Below, one piece after another: positions 1 through 5,976 of a stretch of DNA of 5,986 nucleotides. The translations under genes and the position numbers were made by a program. The stretch spans positions 1 through 5,986 of the forward strand of contig JAGWYN010000102.1 of assembly GCA_018969295.1 (NCBI GenBank), in the 5' to 3' direction. A model generated the notes under the pieces. It did no database searches. It saw only the letters and a list, made by a program, of their open reading frames with translations, and had not been told where the DNA came from. This stretch comes from Chloroflexota bacterium (GTDB lineage Bacteria; Chloroflexota; Anaerolineae; Caldilineales; Caldilineaceae). The first letter of the stretch is position 1. The number at the start of each line of letters is the position of its first letter.

Positions 1-585
1 CCGCTGCTGCAGGTCGAGCAGCAGATTGAGCACCTGCGCCTGCACCGACACATCCAGTGCCGAGGTCGGTTCGTCCAGAATCAACAGCTTCGGATGCAAA
101 ATCAGCGCGCGCGCAATCCCGATCCGCTGGCGCTGCCCGCCGCTGAATTCGTGCGGGAACCGGTTGGCCTGTTCAGGCTGGAGCCCCACCGTCTCCAGCA
201 TGGAGAGCACCTGACGATCCAGGCTGGCACCGCTGGCCTTGCGGTGAATCTGCAGCGGCTCGCCGACCAGCTGACGCACGGTCATGCGTGGGTTGAGCGA
301 CGAGAAGGGATTTTGAAAGACAATCTGGATCTCCTGGCGGACAGCACGCATCTGTTTTTCAGAAAAGTGGCAGAGGTTTTGCCCCTGGTACACAATTTCA
401 CCCGAGGTGGGCTCGATCAGGCGGGGAATCATGCGGGCCAGGGTGCTTTTCCCCGAGCCAGATTCGCCGACCAGGCCAAAGGTGGCCCCTTGTGGGATAG
501 CCAGCGACACATCGTCGACGGCGCGCACACGCTGCCGGCCACGGGCCACAAACACTTTGGTGAGATTGCGCAGTTCGAGCAGCAT
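1..585 (-). CDS. Peptide/nickel-type ABC transporter ATPase, DppF/OppF-like (3' part missing)
   Basis: This is the second nucleotide-binding subunit of the importer. It hydrolyses ATP on the cytoplasmic face and pairs with the ATPase encoded just upstream. The 195 residues present show Walker A GESGSGKS (40-47), Q-loop Q91 in VFQNPFSSLNP, signature FSGGQRQR (147-154), Walker B LLILDEP (167-173) and D-loop SALD (175-178). The frame runs open off the left edge, so the H-loop and any C-terminal oligopeptide/dipeptide domain are outside the window; the family is usually about 320-340 residues. I chose the ATG at 585 because GAGGAA (594-599) precedes it by 8 bases and the protein begins in the family's usual way (MLLELRNLTKVF). 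The start is 5 bases after the previous stop, and the ribosome site overlaps that gene's end, suggesting coupled translation. FQNP and FSGGQ are typical of the F subunit, while the upstream gene has FQDP and FSGGM, typical of the D subunit. The family call is secure; the substrate is unknown. Confidence 0.95.
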   Translation of the reverse strand, partial: MLLELRNLTKVFVARGRQRVRAVDDVSLAIPQGATFGLVGESGSGKSTLARMIPRLIEPTSGEIVYQGQNLCHFSEKQMRAVRQEIQIVFQNPFSSLNPRMTVRQLVGEPLQIHRKASGASLDRQVLSMLETVGLQPEQANRFPHEFSGGQRQRIGIARALILHPKLLILDEPTSALDVSVQAQVLNLLLDLQQR

Positions 586-590
586 GGTGA

Positions 591-1610
591 CTATTCCTCG
601 TAGAGCACGCACGCCACCTGGTGGTCGGGTGCCGTCTGGATCGAGCGCGGCAAGGCAGCCGTGCACTGCGGGCGTGCCTCCCGACAGCGGGGGGCAAACC
701 GGCAGCCAGGAGGGGGCTCGTACAAACTGGGTACGCTGCCAGGAACCCCCTGCAGCGTGCCGCGGCGGGTCTTTTCAGTCACGATCGCCTGCAGCAGCCC
801 GCGCGTGTACGGGTGCTGCGGCTCCCGCAGAATGCTGCGCACAGGGCCGCTCTCGACGACATGGCCGGCATACATCACCGCAATCCGGTTGCAGAGCTGG
901 GCAACCAGACCGATGTTGTGGGTAATGAGCAGCACCGTCAGGTCGATCTCGCGCACCAGCTCGGCGATCAGCCGCAAAATCTGCGCCTGCACCGAAACAT
1001 CCAGCGCCGTGGTCGGCTCGTCGGCGATCAACAGATCGGGCCGTCCGGCGATCGCCATGGCAATCAGCACGCGCTGGCGCATGCCGCCGCTGAACTCGTG
1101 CGGATAGGCATGGATCCGCTTTTCAGGCTCGGGGATTCCCACCCTGCGCAGCAGAGCAATTGCCCGCTCCTGAGCGTGCCGCCGCTGCATCCGGCTGGAA
1201 GGCAGCCAGCGACGGCCCCAAGCCGTGGCCGCCAGCAGATCCTGCTTGCTCAAAAGGGCGTCCACCATCTGCTGCTCGACCGAAAAAACCGGGTTGAGCC
1301 CGGTCATGGGGTCCTGAAAGACGACGCCGATGTGGCGAGAGCGCAGCCGGCGCAGCTCCTCCTCCGACTTTTCCAGCACATTCTCGCCCAGAAAACGCAC
1401 TTCGCCGCCGCTGTAGCGGGCTGGCGGCTGCGGCACCAACTGCGGGATCGACATCGCCGTCACTGACTTCCCACAGCCGGTCTCGCCGACCAGCCCCACC
1501 AAATCCCCGCGGTGGATCGTCAGATTGACCCCGTTGAGCACGCGAGCGACACCGTCCAGCGTGACCATCTCCAAAGAGAGCGCTTTGATGTCGACCAGAA
1601 GCTCCCGCAT
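591..1610 (-). CDS. Peptide/nickel-type ABC transporter ATPase, DppD/OppD-like
   Basis: This is the first nucleotide-binding subunit of the importer, 339 residues, a normal full length. Visible in order are Walker A GETGCGKS (42-49), Q-loop Q99 in VFQDPMTGLNP, signature FSGGMRQR (173-180), Walker B LLIADEP (193-199), D-loop TALD (201-204) and H-loop histidine H231 in ITHN. The C-terminal oligopeptide/dipeptide domain follows (about 250-339), with the usual HPYTRGLL motif and four cysteines, C303, C309, C316 and C334, spaced like the iron-sulfur ligands known in some DppD/OppD proteins. Two features are less usual: about 16 extra residues in the helical subdomain (around 124-143, including WGRRWLPSS), and THN where THD is commoner after the H-loop histidine. 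The ATG at 1610 directly abuts the permease stop (1611-1613), with GGTGA at 1616-1620 as a ribosome site 5 bases upstream. The abutment suggests translational coupling. ATPase function is certain; the cluster is inferred. Confidence 0.96.
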   Translation of the reverse strand: MRELLVDIKALSLEMVTLDGVARVLNGVNLTIHRGDLVGLVGETGCGKSVTAMSIPQLVPQPPARYSGGEVRFLGENVLEKSEEELRRLRSRHIGVVFQDPMTGLNPVFSVEQQMVDALLSKQDLLAATAWGRRWLPSSRMQRRHAQERAIALLRRVGIPEPEKRIHAYPHEFSGGMRQRVLIAMAIAGRPDLLIADEPTTALDVSVQAQILRLIAELVREIDLTVLLITHNIGLVAQLCNRIAVMYAGHVVESGPVRSILREPQHPYTRGLLQAIVTEKTRRGTLQGVPGSVPSLYEPPPGCRFAPRCREARPQCTAALPRSIQTAPDHQVACVLYEE

Positions 1611-2528
1611 CTATTTCACCGTCGCATTCGGGTCGAGCAGGTCGCGCAGACCGTCCCCCAACAAGTTGAACCCCAAGACCATCACAAACATAAACAGACC
1701 CGGGAAGGTCGAGATCCACCAGGCCCCCGGCATAAAACGGCGCCCCAACGCGATCATGGAGCCCCAATCCGGCTCCGGTGGCTGAATCCCAATGCCAATA
1801 AAGCCGAGCGAGGCCAACGCCAACACCGCAAAACCGAAATCCATCGACGCCTTGACCACAATGGCGGTCAACGTATTGGGCAGAATGTGCCGAAAGATCA
1901 CCCGCCACCGCGAAGCGCCGATCGCCCGGGCTCCCGCCACAAAATCCTCCTCGCGCACTTTGAGCATCTGGGCTTCCACCAGCCGACAGTAGCCGGGCCA
2001 CCAGGTCACCGACAACGCCAGCATGGCCGGCACCATCCCCCGCCCCAACGCCGCAGCCAGCGCCATCGGCAGAAAAATCCCCGGAAAGGTGAGCATGACA
2101 TCGGTCAGACGCATGATGATCTGGTTGGGGGTGCCGCCGACATACCCCGCCACCGCCCCCAGCGTCACCCCAATGCTGATGGCCACCCCCAGGATGATGA
2201 GCCCCACCTGAAACGACGTGCGGGTCGCAACGATCACGCGCGTGAACACGTCCCGGCCTGCATCGTCGGTGCCGAACCAGTGGGTGGCGTTGGGCGGCTG
2301 CAGCCGGTTGTCCATATGAACGTCGCCGAGCGTGTCGCCCGGAAAGGGCACCCAGGTCGAGCCGGTCACCGCCACCGCCAGCATGGCGACCACGATCCAA
2401 AGACCCAGGAGAGAAAGCCGGTTGCGCGCAAAACGAAAAAGCCCCCGACGCAGATCGCTGAGCTGCGACGCATGGTCCTCGCGCCAGCGAGCCAGCCTGG
2501 AAGACGGGTTTGACACAGATGAAGCCAT
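1611..2528 (-). CDS. Peptide/nickel-type ABC transporter permease, DppC/OppC-like
   Basis: This is the second membrane subunit of the importer, 305 residues from the chosen start. The N-terminal cytoplasmic stretch and first helix (about 37-56) match the OppC N-terminal arrangement. The family motif HWFGTDDAGRDVFTRV lies at 83-98. Hydrophobic segments follow at about 107-130, 145-165, 167-182, 226-246 and 272-292. The EAA loop that docks on the ATPase is at 195-219 (DFVAGARAIGASRWRVI, then HILPNT). The C-terminus GFNLLGDGLRDLLDP (286-300) is characteristic. I chose the ATG at 2528 because AGGGA (2533-2537) sits 4 bases upstream and the gap to the first permease's stop is 7 bases. The frame also stays open to a TTG at 2576, which would add 16 residues and overlap the first permease by 41 bases; no better ribosome site supports it. 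It forms a heterodimeric channel with the DppB-like permease. Confidence 0.95.
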   Translation of the reverse strand: MASSVSNPSSRLARWREDHASQLSDLRRGLFRFARNRLSLLGLWIVVAMLAVAVTGSTWVPFPGDTLGDVHMDNRLQPPNATHWFGTDDAGRDVFTRVIVATRTSFQVGLIILGVAISIGVTLGAVAGYVGGTPNQIIMRLTDVMLTFPGIFLPMALAAALGRGMVPAMLALSVTWWPGYCRLVEAQMLKVREEDFVAGARAIGASRWRVIFRHILPNTLTAIVVKASMDFGFAVLALASLGFIGIGIQPPEPDWGSMIALGRRFMPGAWWISTFPGLFMFVMVLGFNLLGDGLRDLLDPNATVK

Positions 2529-2532
2529 GGCA

Positions 2533-2537
2533 TCCCT
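2533..2537 (-). promoter_or_regulatory. Ribosome binding site deciding the DppC-like permease start
   Basis: The minus strand reads AGGGA 4 bases before the ATG at 2528, and it overlaps the TAG stop of the first permease (2536-2538). This favours the ATG over the in-frame TTG at 2576 and makes stop-start re-initiation plausible. The spacer is short for a Shine-Dalgarno site, so confidence is moderate. Confidence 0.6.
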
Positions 2538-3543
2538 ACGAAAAACGGATACGCGGGTCCACCAGCCGGTACGCAAGGTCGGTGAACAGATTCACCACCA
2601 CGACCACCACACCAATAAACAGGGTGGACCCCATGATCACTTGAAAATCGAGCAGCAACGCTGCCTTGGTCGCATACTGGCCGATCCCCGGCCAGTCAAA
2701 GACAAATTCGATCAGCACGCTGCCCCCCAGCGCGAAACCGATCAGAAAACCGAGCATCGAGACCGTGGCAATCATCGCATTTTTCATCAGATACCGGCTC
2801 CACAGGATGCGCTCCTGAATGCCGTTGGCCCGTGCCACCATGACAAAATCCTTGCGCAACATGTCCAACAGATCGCCGCGCAGCTGCCGGGTAATCAAGG
2901 CGATCACCAGCAGCGACTGGCAGAGCGCCGGCAGCAGAAGATACCGGCTCGCCGTCCAGAAGCCCGACAGATTGCCCGCCAGCAGCGTGTCGAGCAGCAA
3001 AATCCCGGTGATGCTCTGCGGGTAGCTCTGGCGGGGGTCGAAGCGGCCGCTGACCGGCAGCCACTGCAGCAGCTGGCCGAAGACCAGCTGCAAGACGATC
3101 GCTATCCAGAAGACAGGAACGCTGACTGCACCGATCGAGACAAAACGAGAAAGATGGTCGGGCCAGCGGTCGCGCCAGCGGGCTGCCACCACCGCCAACG
3201 GAATTCCGACCAGCAGCCCGAACACGGTCGCCACCACCGTCAACTCCAACGTCGCTGCAAAGTAGGTGAGCAGGTCTGGCAGCACCGCACGACGGTTGCC
3301 GATCGAGTAGCCCCAATCCCCCTGCAGCAGCCCCCCCATATAGCGCAGATACTGCTCGGGGAGAGGGCGGTCCAACCCAAACTCCTCGATCATCTTTTCG
3401 ATCTGTTCAGGCCGAGCCTGCGGACCTGCGGCCAGTTTGACCGGGTCGCCGGGCACCAGCCGCGAGATCACAAAGGTGACCAACGACAACAAAATCAAAA
3501 CAACCGGAATCCAGAGCAGACGATTCAACAGATAACGCAACAT
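2536..3543 (-). CDS. Peptide/nickel-type ABC transporter permease, DppB/OppB-like
   Basis: This is the first membrane subunit of the importer, 335 residues, a normal length. The N-terminus MLRYLLNRLLWIPVVLILLS and the following RLVPGDPV (28-35) are family hallmarks. Hydrophobic segments lie near 9-29, 98-121, 134-158, 201-219, 257-279 and 303-321. The EAA-type cytoplasmic loop is at about 232-255 (DFVMVARANGIQERIL), where the ATPase coupling helix would dock. The C-terminal part has the usual GGSVLIEFVFDWPGIG (273-288) and ends in LVDPRIRFS. The ATG at 3543 is clear from the protein, but the 15 bases upstream show no convincing Shine-Dalgarno sequence, unlike the other genes here. The gene sits 85 bases after the binding-protein stop, behind a strong hairpin. 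Lower expression than the binding protein is therefore likely. It pairs with the DppC-like permease; the substrate is unknown. Confidence 0.96.
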   Translation of the reverse strand: MLRYLLNRLLWIPVVLILLSLVTFVISRLVPGDPVKLAAGPQARPEQIEKMIEEFGLDRPLPEQYLRYMGGLLQGDWGYSIGNRRAVLPDLLTYFAATLELTVVATVFGLLVGIPLAVVAARWRDRWPDHLSRFVSIGAVSVPVFWIAIVLQLVFGQLLQWLPVSGRFDPRQSYPQSITGILLLDTLLAGNLSGFWTASRYLLLPALCQSLLVIALITRQLRGDLLDMLRKDFVMVARANGIQERILWSRYLMKNAMIATVSMLGFLIGFALGGSVLIEFVFDWPGIGQYATKAALLLDFQVIMGSTLFIGVVVVVVNLFTDLAYRLVDPRIRFS

Positions 3544-3588
3544 AGACGGATTTCAACTGTCTGTAGAGCGCGCGCCCACAAGCTGCCC

Positions 3589-3630
3589 AAAAATGGAGGG
3601 TGGGGGGCGCATGCGCCCCCCACCCCCATT
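3589..3630 (-). terminator. GC-rich near-perfect hairpin with T-run after the binding-protein gene
   Basis: Bases 3598-3625 form a perfect 28-base palindrome centred on AT at 3611/3612. The stem extends by five more pairs (3592-3596 with 3626-3630) past a single unpaired base at 3597. In the direction of transcription the 5' arm begins inside the TAA stop (3629-3631) and the 3' arm is followed by T residues (run of five at 3589-3593, the first two paired). This is the form of an intrinsic terminator. Because the permease and ATPase genes follow on the same strand without an evident new promoter, I infer partial termination with read-through, or protection of the upstream mRNA from 3' decay. 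Confidence 0.75.
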
Positions 3631-5314
3631 ACCCCTCCATCCACAGACGCCAGAAGTCGACGCTGATGTCCCCAAAATAGTTGTAGCCCTTCACCCGCTT
3701 GTTGTAGCCGACCACGTTGGGCGAGACATAGATCGGCACATCGGGTGCTTCGCCGGCAATCGCAGCCTGCAAGGTCGCCACCAGCTCCGCAGCACGGGCT
3801 GCGTCGGTCGTGACCCGCAGTTCGTCGAGCAGCAGATCCACATCGGCGTTGCGGTAGAACGAACAGGCCTGGAAACTGCCGCCGGTCGGCCGGTCCCAGC
3901 TGCCGCTCCAATACTTTTCGACCAGCCAGGTGTCCGCCAAAGGCGGGAACTGGTCAAAAATAAACCCGATGTGGGGGCCGGTCGCCGGCGCCGAACAGGC
4001 CCCCACGATGTCTGGCCAGTTTTTGGGCACCAGGTTGAGCGTAATGTTGTATTTCTTGAGCTCGTCGAGCAGAATCAGCCCGGCCGCTTCCTCAAAATCC
4101 AACCCGCTCACATAGACAAAGTCGATGTCGATGCCCCCCTCCTTGTACGCGCTTTGGTCGAGAAAGGCCTTGGCCAGCTCCGGGTCGTACGGGTACTGCG
4201 GCTCCAGGTTGGGGTCATAGCCAGGGACCCCTTCCGGCAACGGGCCGGTCATCAACTTGACATAGCCCATCTGCGAGTCGGAGAAGGCCTGGCGGTTGAA
4301 GCTGTGCGCCAAAAACTTGCGGAAGTTGGGGTCGGCCGTCGGCCCTTCCTGGGTGTTCATCTTGAGATAGCCGGCGAGCAGGCCGAAGTTGACCTCAGCG
4401 GTGTGGCTGCCGGTGCCGTTGATCTCTTCGATGTCGTTGACCGAGATCGTGTCGGCCATGTCAAAGTCACCGGAGAGCAGACCAGTTTTGCGGGTCGCCA
4501 CATCCTCGGTCTTGCGCCAGACCACCTTGGCCAGACGGCCAGCGCCCGGCCAACCCTGCCAGTAGTCGGGCACTGCCTCCAGCTCGTAGACCTGGCCGAT
4601 CTGCCAGTTGCCCTGAGCGAAAGGGCCGCTGCCCGCTTCATGGTCGATCAGATAGGCAGCGCCCTCATCCCCCCCCTGGTCGTTGTCCATCGCCACCTTC
4701 TTGCTGACAATCGGCTGCTCCAGAAACGCCAGCAGACGGTCGAAGTTGCCGTACGGGGTCTTCAACGTCATCTTCACCGTGGTGTTGTCGGTGGCCACCA
4801 CATTTTCTGGGTCCAGATACCCCATCAGCAGGCTGGCCCGCTGTTTTTGGGCGCGCAACGTGCGCTGGTAGGAGTAGGCCACATCCTCGGCCGTCAGCGG
4901 CGTACCGTCGTGGAACTTCGCCTGGTCGGTGATCTGAAACGTCCACTCGCGGGCGTCCTCAGAGGCAGACCAATCCTGGGCCAGCCCCGGCTCGATTGGC
5001 TGCGGCCAGCCCCCCTCAAAACGGAAAAGCCGGTCATACATCTGACGCATGACCGCATTGATCGAATAGTCGGTGCGGTCAGAAGGGTCGATCGACGCAA
5101 TATCCTGGGAGCCCCCATAAATCATTACCTGAGGGGTGATCCCGCCAGCGCTGCTGGCAGCAGGAGGTGCGGCCGGTGCAGCCGGCGCGCAGGCCGCCAA
5201 TGCCACACCGCCAGAGAGCATGGCCAGGGTCTGCAAAAATTGGCGACGGCTGATGCGCCCGCTCTGAAAATCGGCGACCAGCGCCTGGGTTGGGTTCTGC
5301 AGTCTGCGTTTCAT
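3629..5314 (-). CDS. Extracellular solute-binding lipoprotein, peptide/nickel type (SBP_bac_5), Tat signal
   Basis: This is the solute-capturing subunit of the importer, 561 residues, anchored outside the cytoplasmic membrane. The leader has the twin-arginine motif SRRQFLQ (22-28), a hydrophobic stretch (29-41) and lipobox LAAC, with C42 as the lipidated cysteine. A flexible Ala/Pro/Ser linker follows (43-58). The mature part shows family 5 features: a start like IYGGSQDIASIDPSDRTD (65-82), the segment FQITDQAKFHDGTPLTAEDV (126-145), GSGPF (228-232) before VYELEAVPDYW (242-252), and an end like GYNYFGDISVDFWRLW (543-558). Apart from C42 there are only two cysteines, C440 and C484. I chose the ATG at 5314 because AGGAGT lies 9 bases upstream and the protein then begins with the leader; the frame extends to a GTG at 5432-5434, but that start would sit at the predicted promoter. 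It is the first gene of the operon. The ligand may be a peptide, but family 5 also binds nickel, sugars and opines. Confidence 0.95.
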   Translation of the reverse strand: MKRRLQNPTQALVADFQSGRISRRQFLQTLAMLSGGVALAACAPAAPAAPPAASSAGGITPQVMIYGGSQDIASIDPSDRTDYSINAVMRQMYDRLFRFEGGWPQPIEPGLAQDWSASEDAREWTFQITDQAKFHDGTPLTAEDVAYSYQRTLRAQKQRASLLMGYLDPENVVATDNTTVKMTLKTPYGNFDRLLAFLEQPIVSKKVAMDNDQGGDEGAAYLIDHEAGSGPFAQGNWQIGQVYELEAVPDYWQGWPGAGRLAKVVWRKTEDVATRKTGLLSGDFDMADTISVNDIEEINGTGSHTAEVNFGLLAGYLKMNTQEGPTADPNFRKFLAHSFNRQAFSDSQMGYVKLMTGPLPEGVPGYDPNLEPQYPYDPELAKAFLDQSAYKEGGIDIDFVYVSGLDFEEAAGLILLDELKKYNITLNLVPKNWPDIVGACSAPATGPHIGFIFDQFPPLADTWLVEKYWSGSWDRPTGGSFQACSFYRNADVDLLLDELRVTTDAARAAELVATLQAAIAGEAPDVPIYVSPNVVGYNKRVKGYNYFGDISVDFWRLWMEG

Positions 5315-5323
5315 CTTCGGTTG

Positions 5324-5329
5324 ACTCCT
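5324..5329 (-). promoter_or_regulatory. Ribosome binding site of the binding-protein gene
   Basis: The minus strand reads AGGAGT, a strong Shine-Dalgarno match, 9 bases before the ATG at 5314. It is the best site in the window and settles the start against the upstream GTG at 5434. Confidence 0.85.
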
Positions 5330-5343
5330 GAATCTGGTTGTGC

Positions 5344-5404
5344 AAAAACTAAAAGCTGTCTCTCCCCTCCAGACTGCAGGGCTGCCAGGAGGCACACCAC
5401 AGCT
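5344..5404 (-). promoter_or_regulatory. Leader stem-loop with T-runs, possible attenuator
   Basis: In the untranslated leader of the binding-protein gene, the minus strand has AGCTGT (5399-5404) that can pair with ACAGCT (5354-5359). Inside it, CCTCC (5388-5392) can pair with GGAGG (5366-5370). The two stems are separated by a symmetric internal loop of six bases per side, and the apical loop is 17 bases. The 3' arm runs straight into TTTAGTTTTT (5344-5353). The shape resembles a weak terminator or attenuator. ACCA/TGGT around GCTG (5395-5406 region) could compete with the outer stem. No known riboswitch or T-box motif was recognised. Confidence 0.35.
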
Positions 5405-5424
5405 GGTCTCAAATACAGTAAACA

Positions 5425-5453
5425 ATTCTAGCACAGAGAGCGGCTCGCCTCAA
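5425..5453 (-). promoter_or_regulatory. Sigma-70-type promoter for the transporter operon
   Basis: The minus strand shows TTGAGG (5448-5453) as the -35 element, a 17-base spacer, and TAGAAT (5425-5430) as the -10 element. These match four of six and five of six consensus bases. TGC just before the -10 element gives an extended -10. Transcription would start near 5418-5419, giving a leader of about 105 bases. It lies between the upstream gene's stop (5487) and the binding-protein start, so the operon can be transcribed independently. Confidence 0.65.
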
Positions 5454-5486
5454 AACACCGTTTACAGATACAGAGGGGGATCTACA

Positions 5487-5966
5487 TCACAGCTGCCCGT
5501 ACGCCGCCGGCAGCGGACATGGCTCAAAACAGTCGAGCAGCACAAACTGCACGAACACAGCATAGTTGGCGTCCATCGTCGTCTGCTGCAGAATCTGCAC
5601 CCACCCGATCTGCTGCATTCCCCGATCCTCGTCCACCAGAGGCACCACCCCACTCCCCCAATGGCGAGGATGGGTGGGATAGCGGCGCGTGTCCAGCCAG
5701 TAGGACTCCGCAGCTGCCAGCCAGCTGCGATTGAAAAGTTTCCAGACCACAGCCAGGATTCCAGAATGTTGGGCGCACAGGGCCTGCGCCGCTGCCGGCC
5801 CTGCCGGCGCCACCCACTGGTGCGCCCCAACCTTGAGCACCCGCTCCTCACGATACAACCAGAGCGGCTCGCTGTATTTGGCTTTGGCCTGCTCGATCGC
5901 CGCCACCGTGGCAGCCGGCAGTTGAAAAGAGTGTTGGTTGGGAAATACGACCTGATATGGACCCAT
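5487..5966 (-). CDS. Hypothetical protein, 159 residues
   Basis: I do not recognise this protein. It is predicted to be soluble: there is no signal peptide and no clear membrane helix, although a short hydrophobic patch lies near the end (YAVFVQFVLLDCF, 135-147). It is rich in tryptophan (W36, W51, W75, W82, W90, W103, W122) and has three cysteines, C64, C146 and C150, the last two as CFEPC. The middle has many His, Arg and Tyr residues (LDTRRYPTHPRHWGSG, 91-106). I chose the ATG at 5966 because AAGG sits 6 bases upstream; a GTG at 5969 would add one residue and leave only 3 bases of spacing. It lies on the same strand as the transporter but 172 bases upstream, behind a separate promoter, so a shared function is not implied. 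The coding call rests on an open frame with a plausible start and ribosome site, and could be checked by homologues. Confidence 0.7.
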   Translation of the reverse strand: MGPYQVVFPNQHSFQLPAATVAAIEQAKAKYSEPLWLYREERVLKVGAHQWVAPAGPAAAQALCAQHSGILAVVWKLFNRSWLAAAESYWLDTRRYPTHPRHWGSGVVPLVDEDRGMQQIGWVQILQQTTMDANYAVFVQFVLLDCFEPCPLPAAYGQL

Positions 5967-5972
5967 CACAGA

Positions 5973-5976
5973 CCTT
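5973..5976 (-). promoter_or_regulatory. Ribosome binding site of the hypothetical gene
   Basis: The minus strand reads AAGG within AAAAAGGTCTGTG just before the ATG at 5966, leaving a 6-base spacer. It favours that ATG over the GTG three bases upstream. Only 20 bases upstream of the gene are visible, so its promoter is outside the window. Confidence 0.55.

Noticed and set aside
1123..2400. Open frame of 425 codons on the minus strand spanning the permease and ATPase junction
   Set aside because: It is a shifted-frame shadow: the in-frame products there are complete ATPase and permease sequences, and this one is a Gly/Ala/Arg-rich string without motifs.
2529..2576. TTG start at 2576 for the second permease
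   Set aside because: It would add 16 unsupported residues and overlap the first permease by 41 bases; the ATG at 2528 has a ribosome site and conventional spacing.
3598..3640. Possible G-quadruplex from the G-tracts on the minus strand near the binding-protein stop
   Set aside because: The tracts are mostly one arm of the hairpin with a fully matching C-rich partner, so duplex pairing is far more likely, and a clean set of four separated G-runs is not present.
94..3666. Long plus-strand open frames opposite the ATPases and permeases (94-603, 621-1466, 1512-2513, 2332-3666)
   Set aside because: All share the same codon-aligned antisense phase as the real genes beneath them, so one codon-usage effect explains them together. 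Their products are low-complexity in Arg, Gln and His, with no family features.
3593..5431. Open frame of 612 codons on the plus strand, opposite the binding-protein gene
   Set aside because: Its codons lie exactly back-to-back with those of the binding protein. In that phase a stop needs TTA, CTA or TCA in the real gene, which high-GC genes avoid. The product has no recognisable domain, while the minus-strand product is a full family 5 protein.
5315..5434. GTG start at 5434 for the binding protein
   Set aside because: It would put 40 residues before the Tat leader and begin at the predicted -10 element; the ATG at 5314 has a strong ribosome site.
5497..5519. GCTGCC/GGCAGC hairpin inside the end of the hypothetical gene
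   Set aside because: It is only six pairs with a loop of about 11 bases and no T-run after it, so it is not supported as a terminator.
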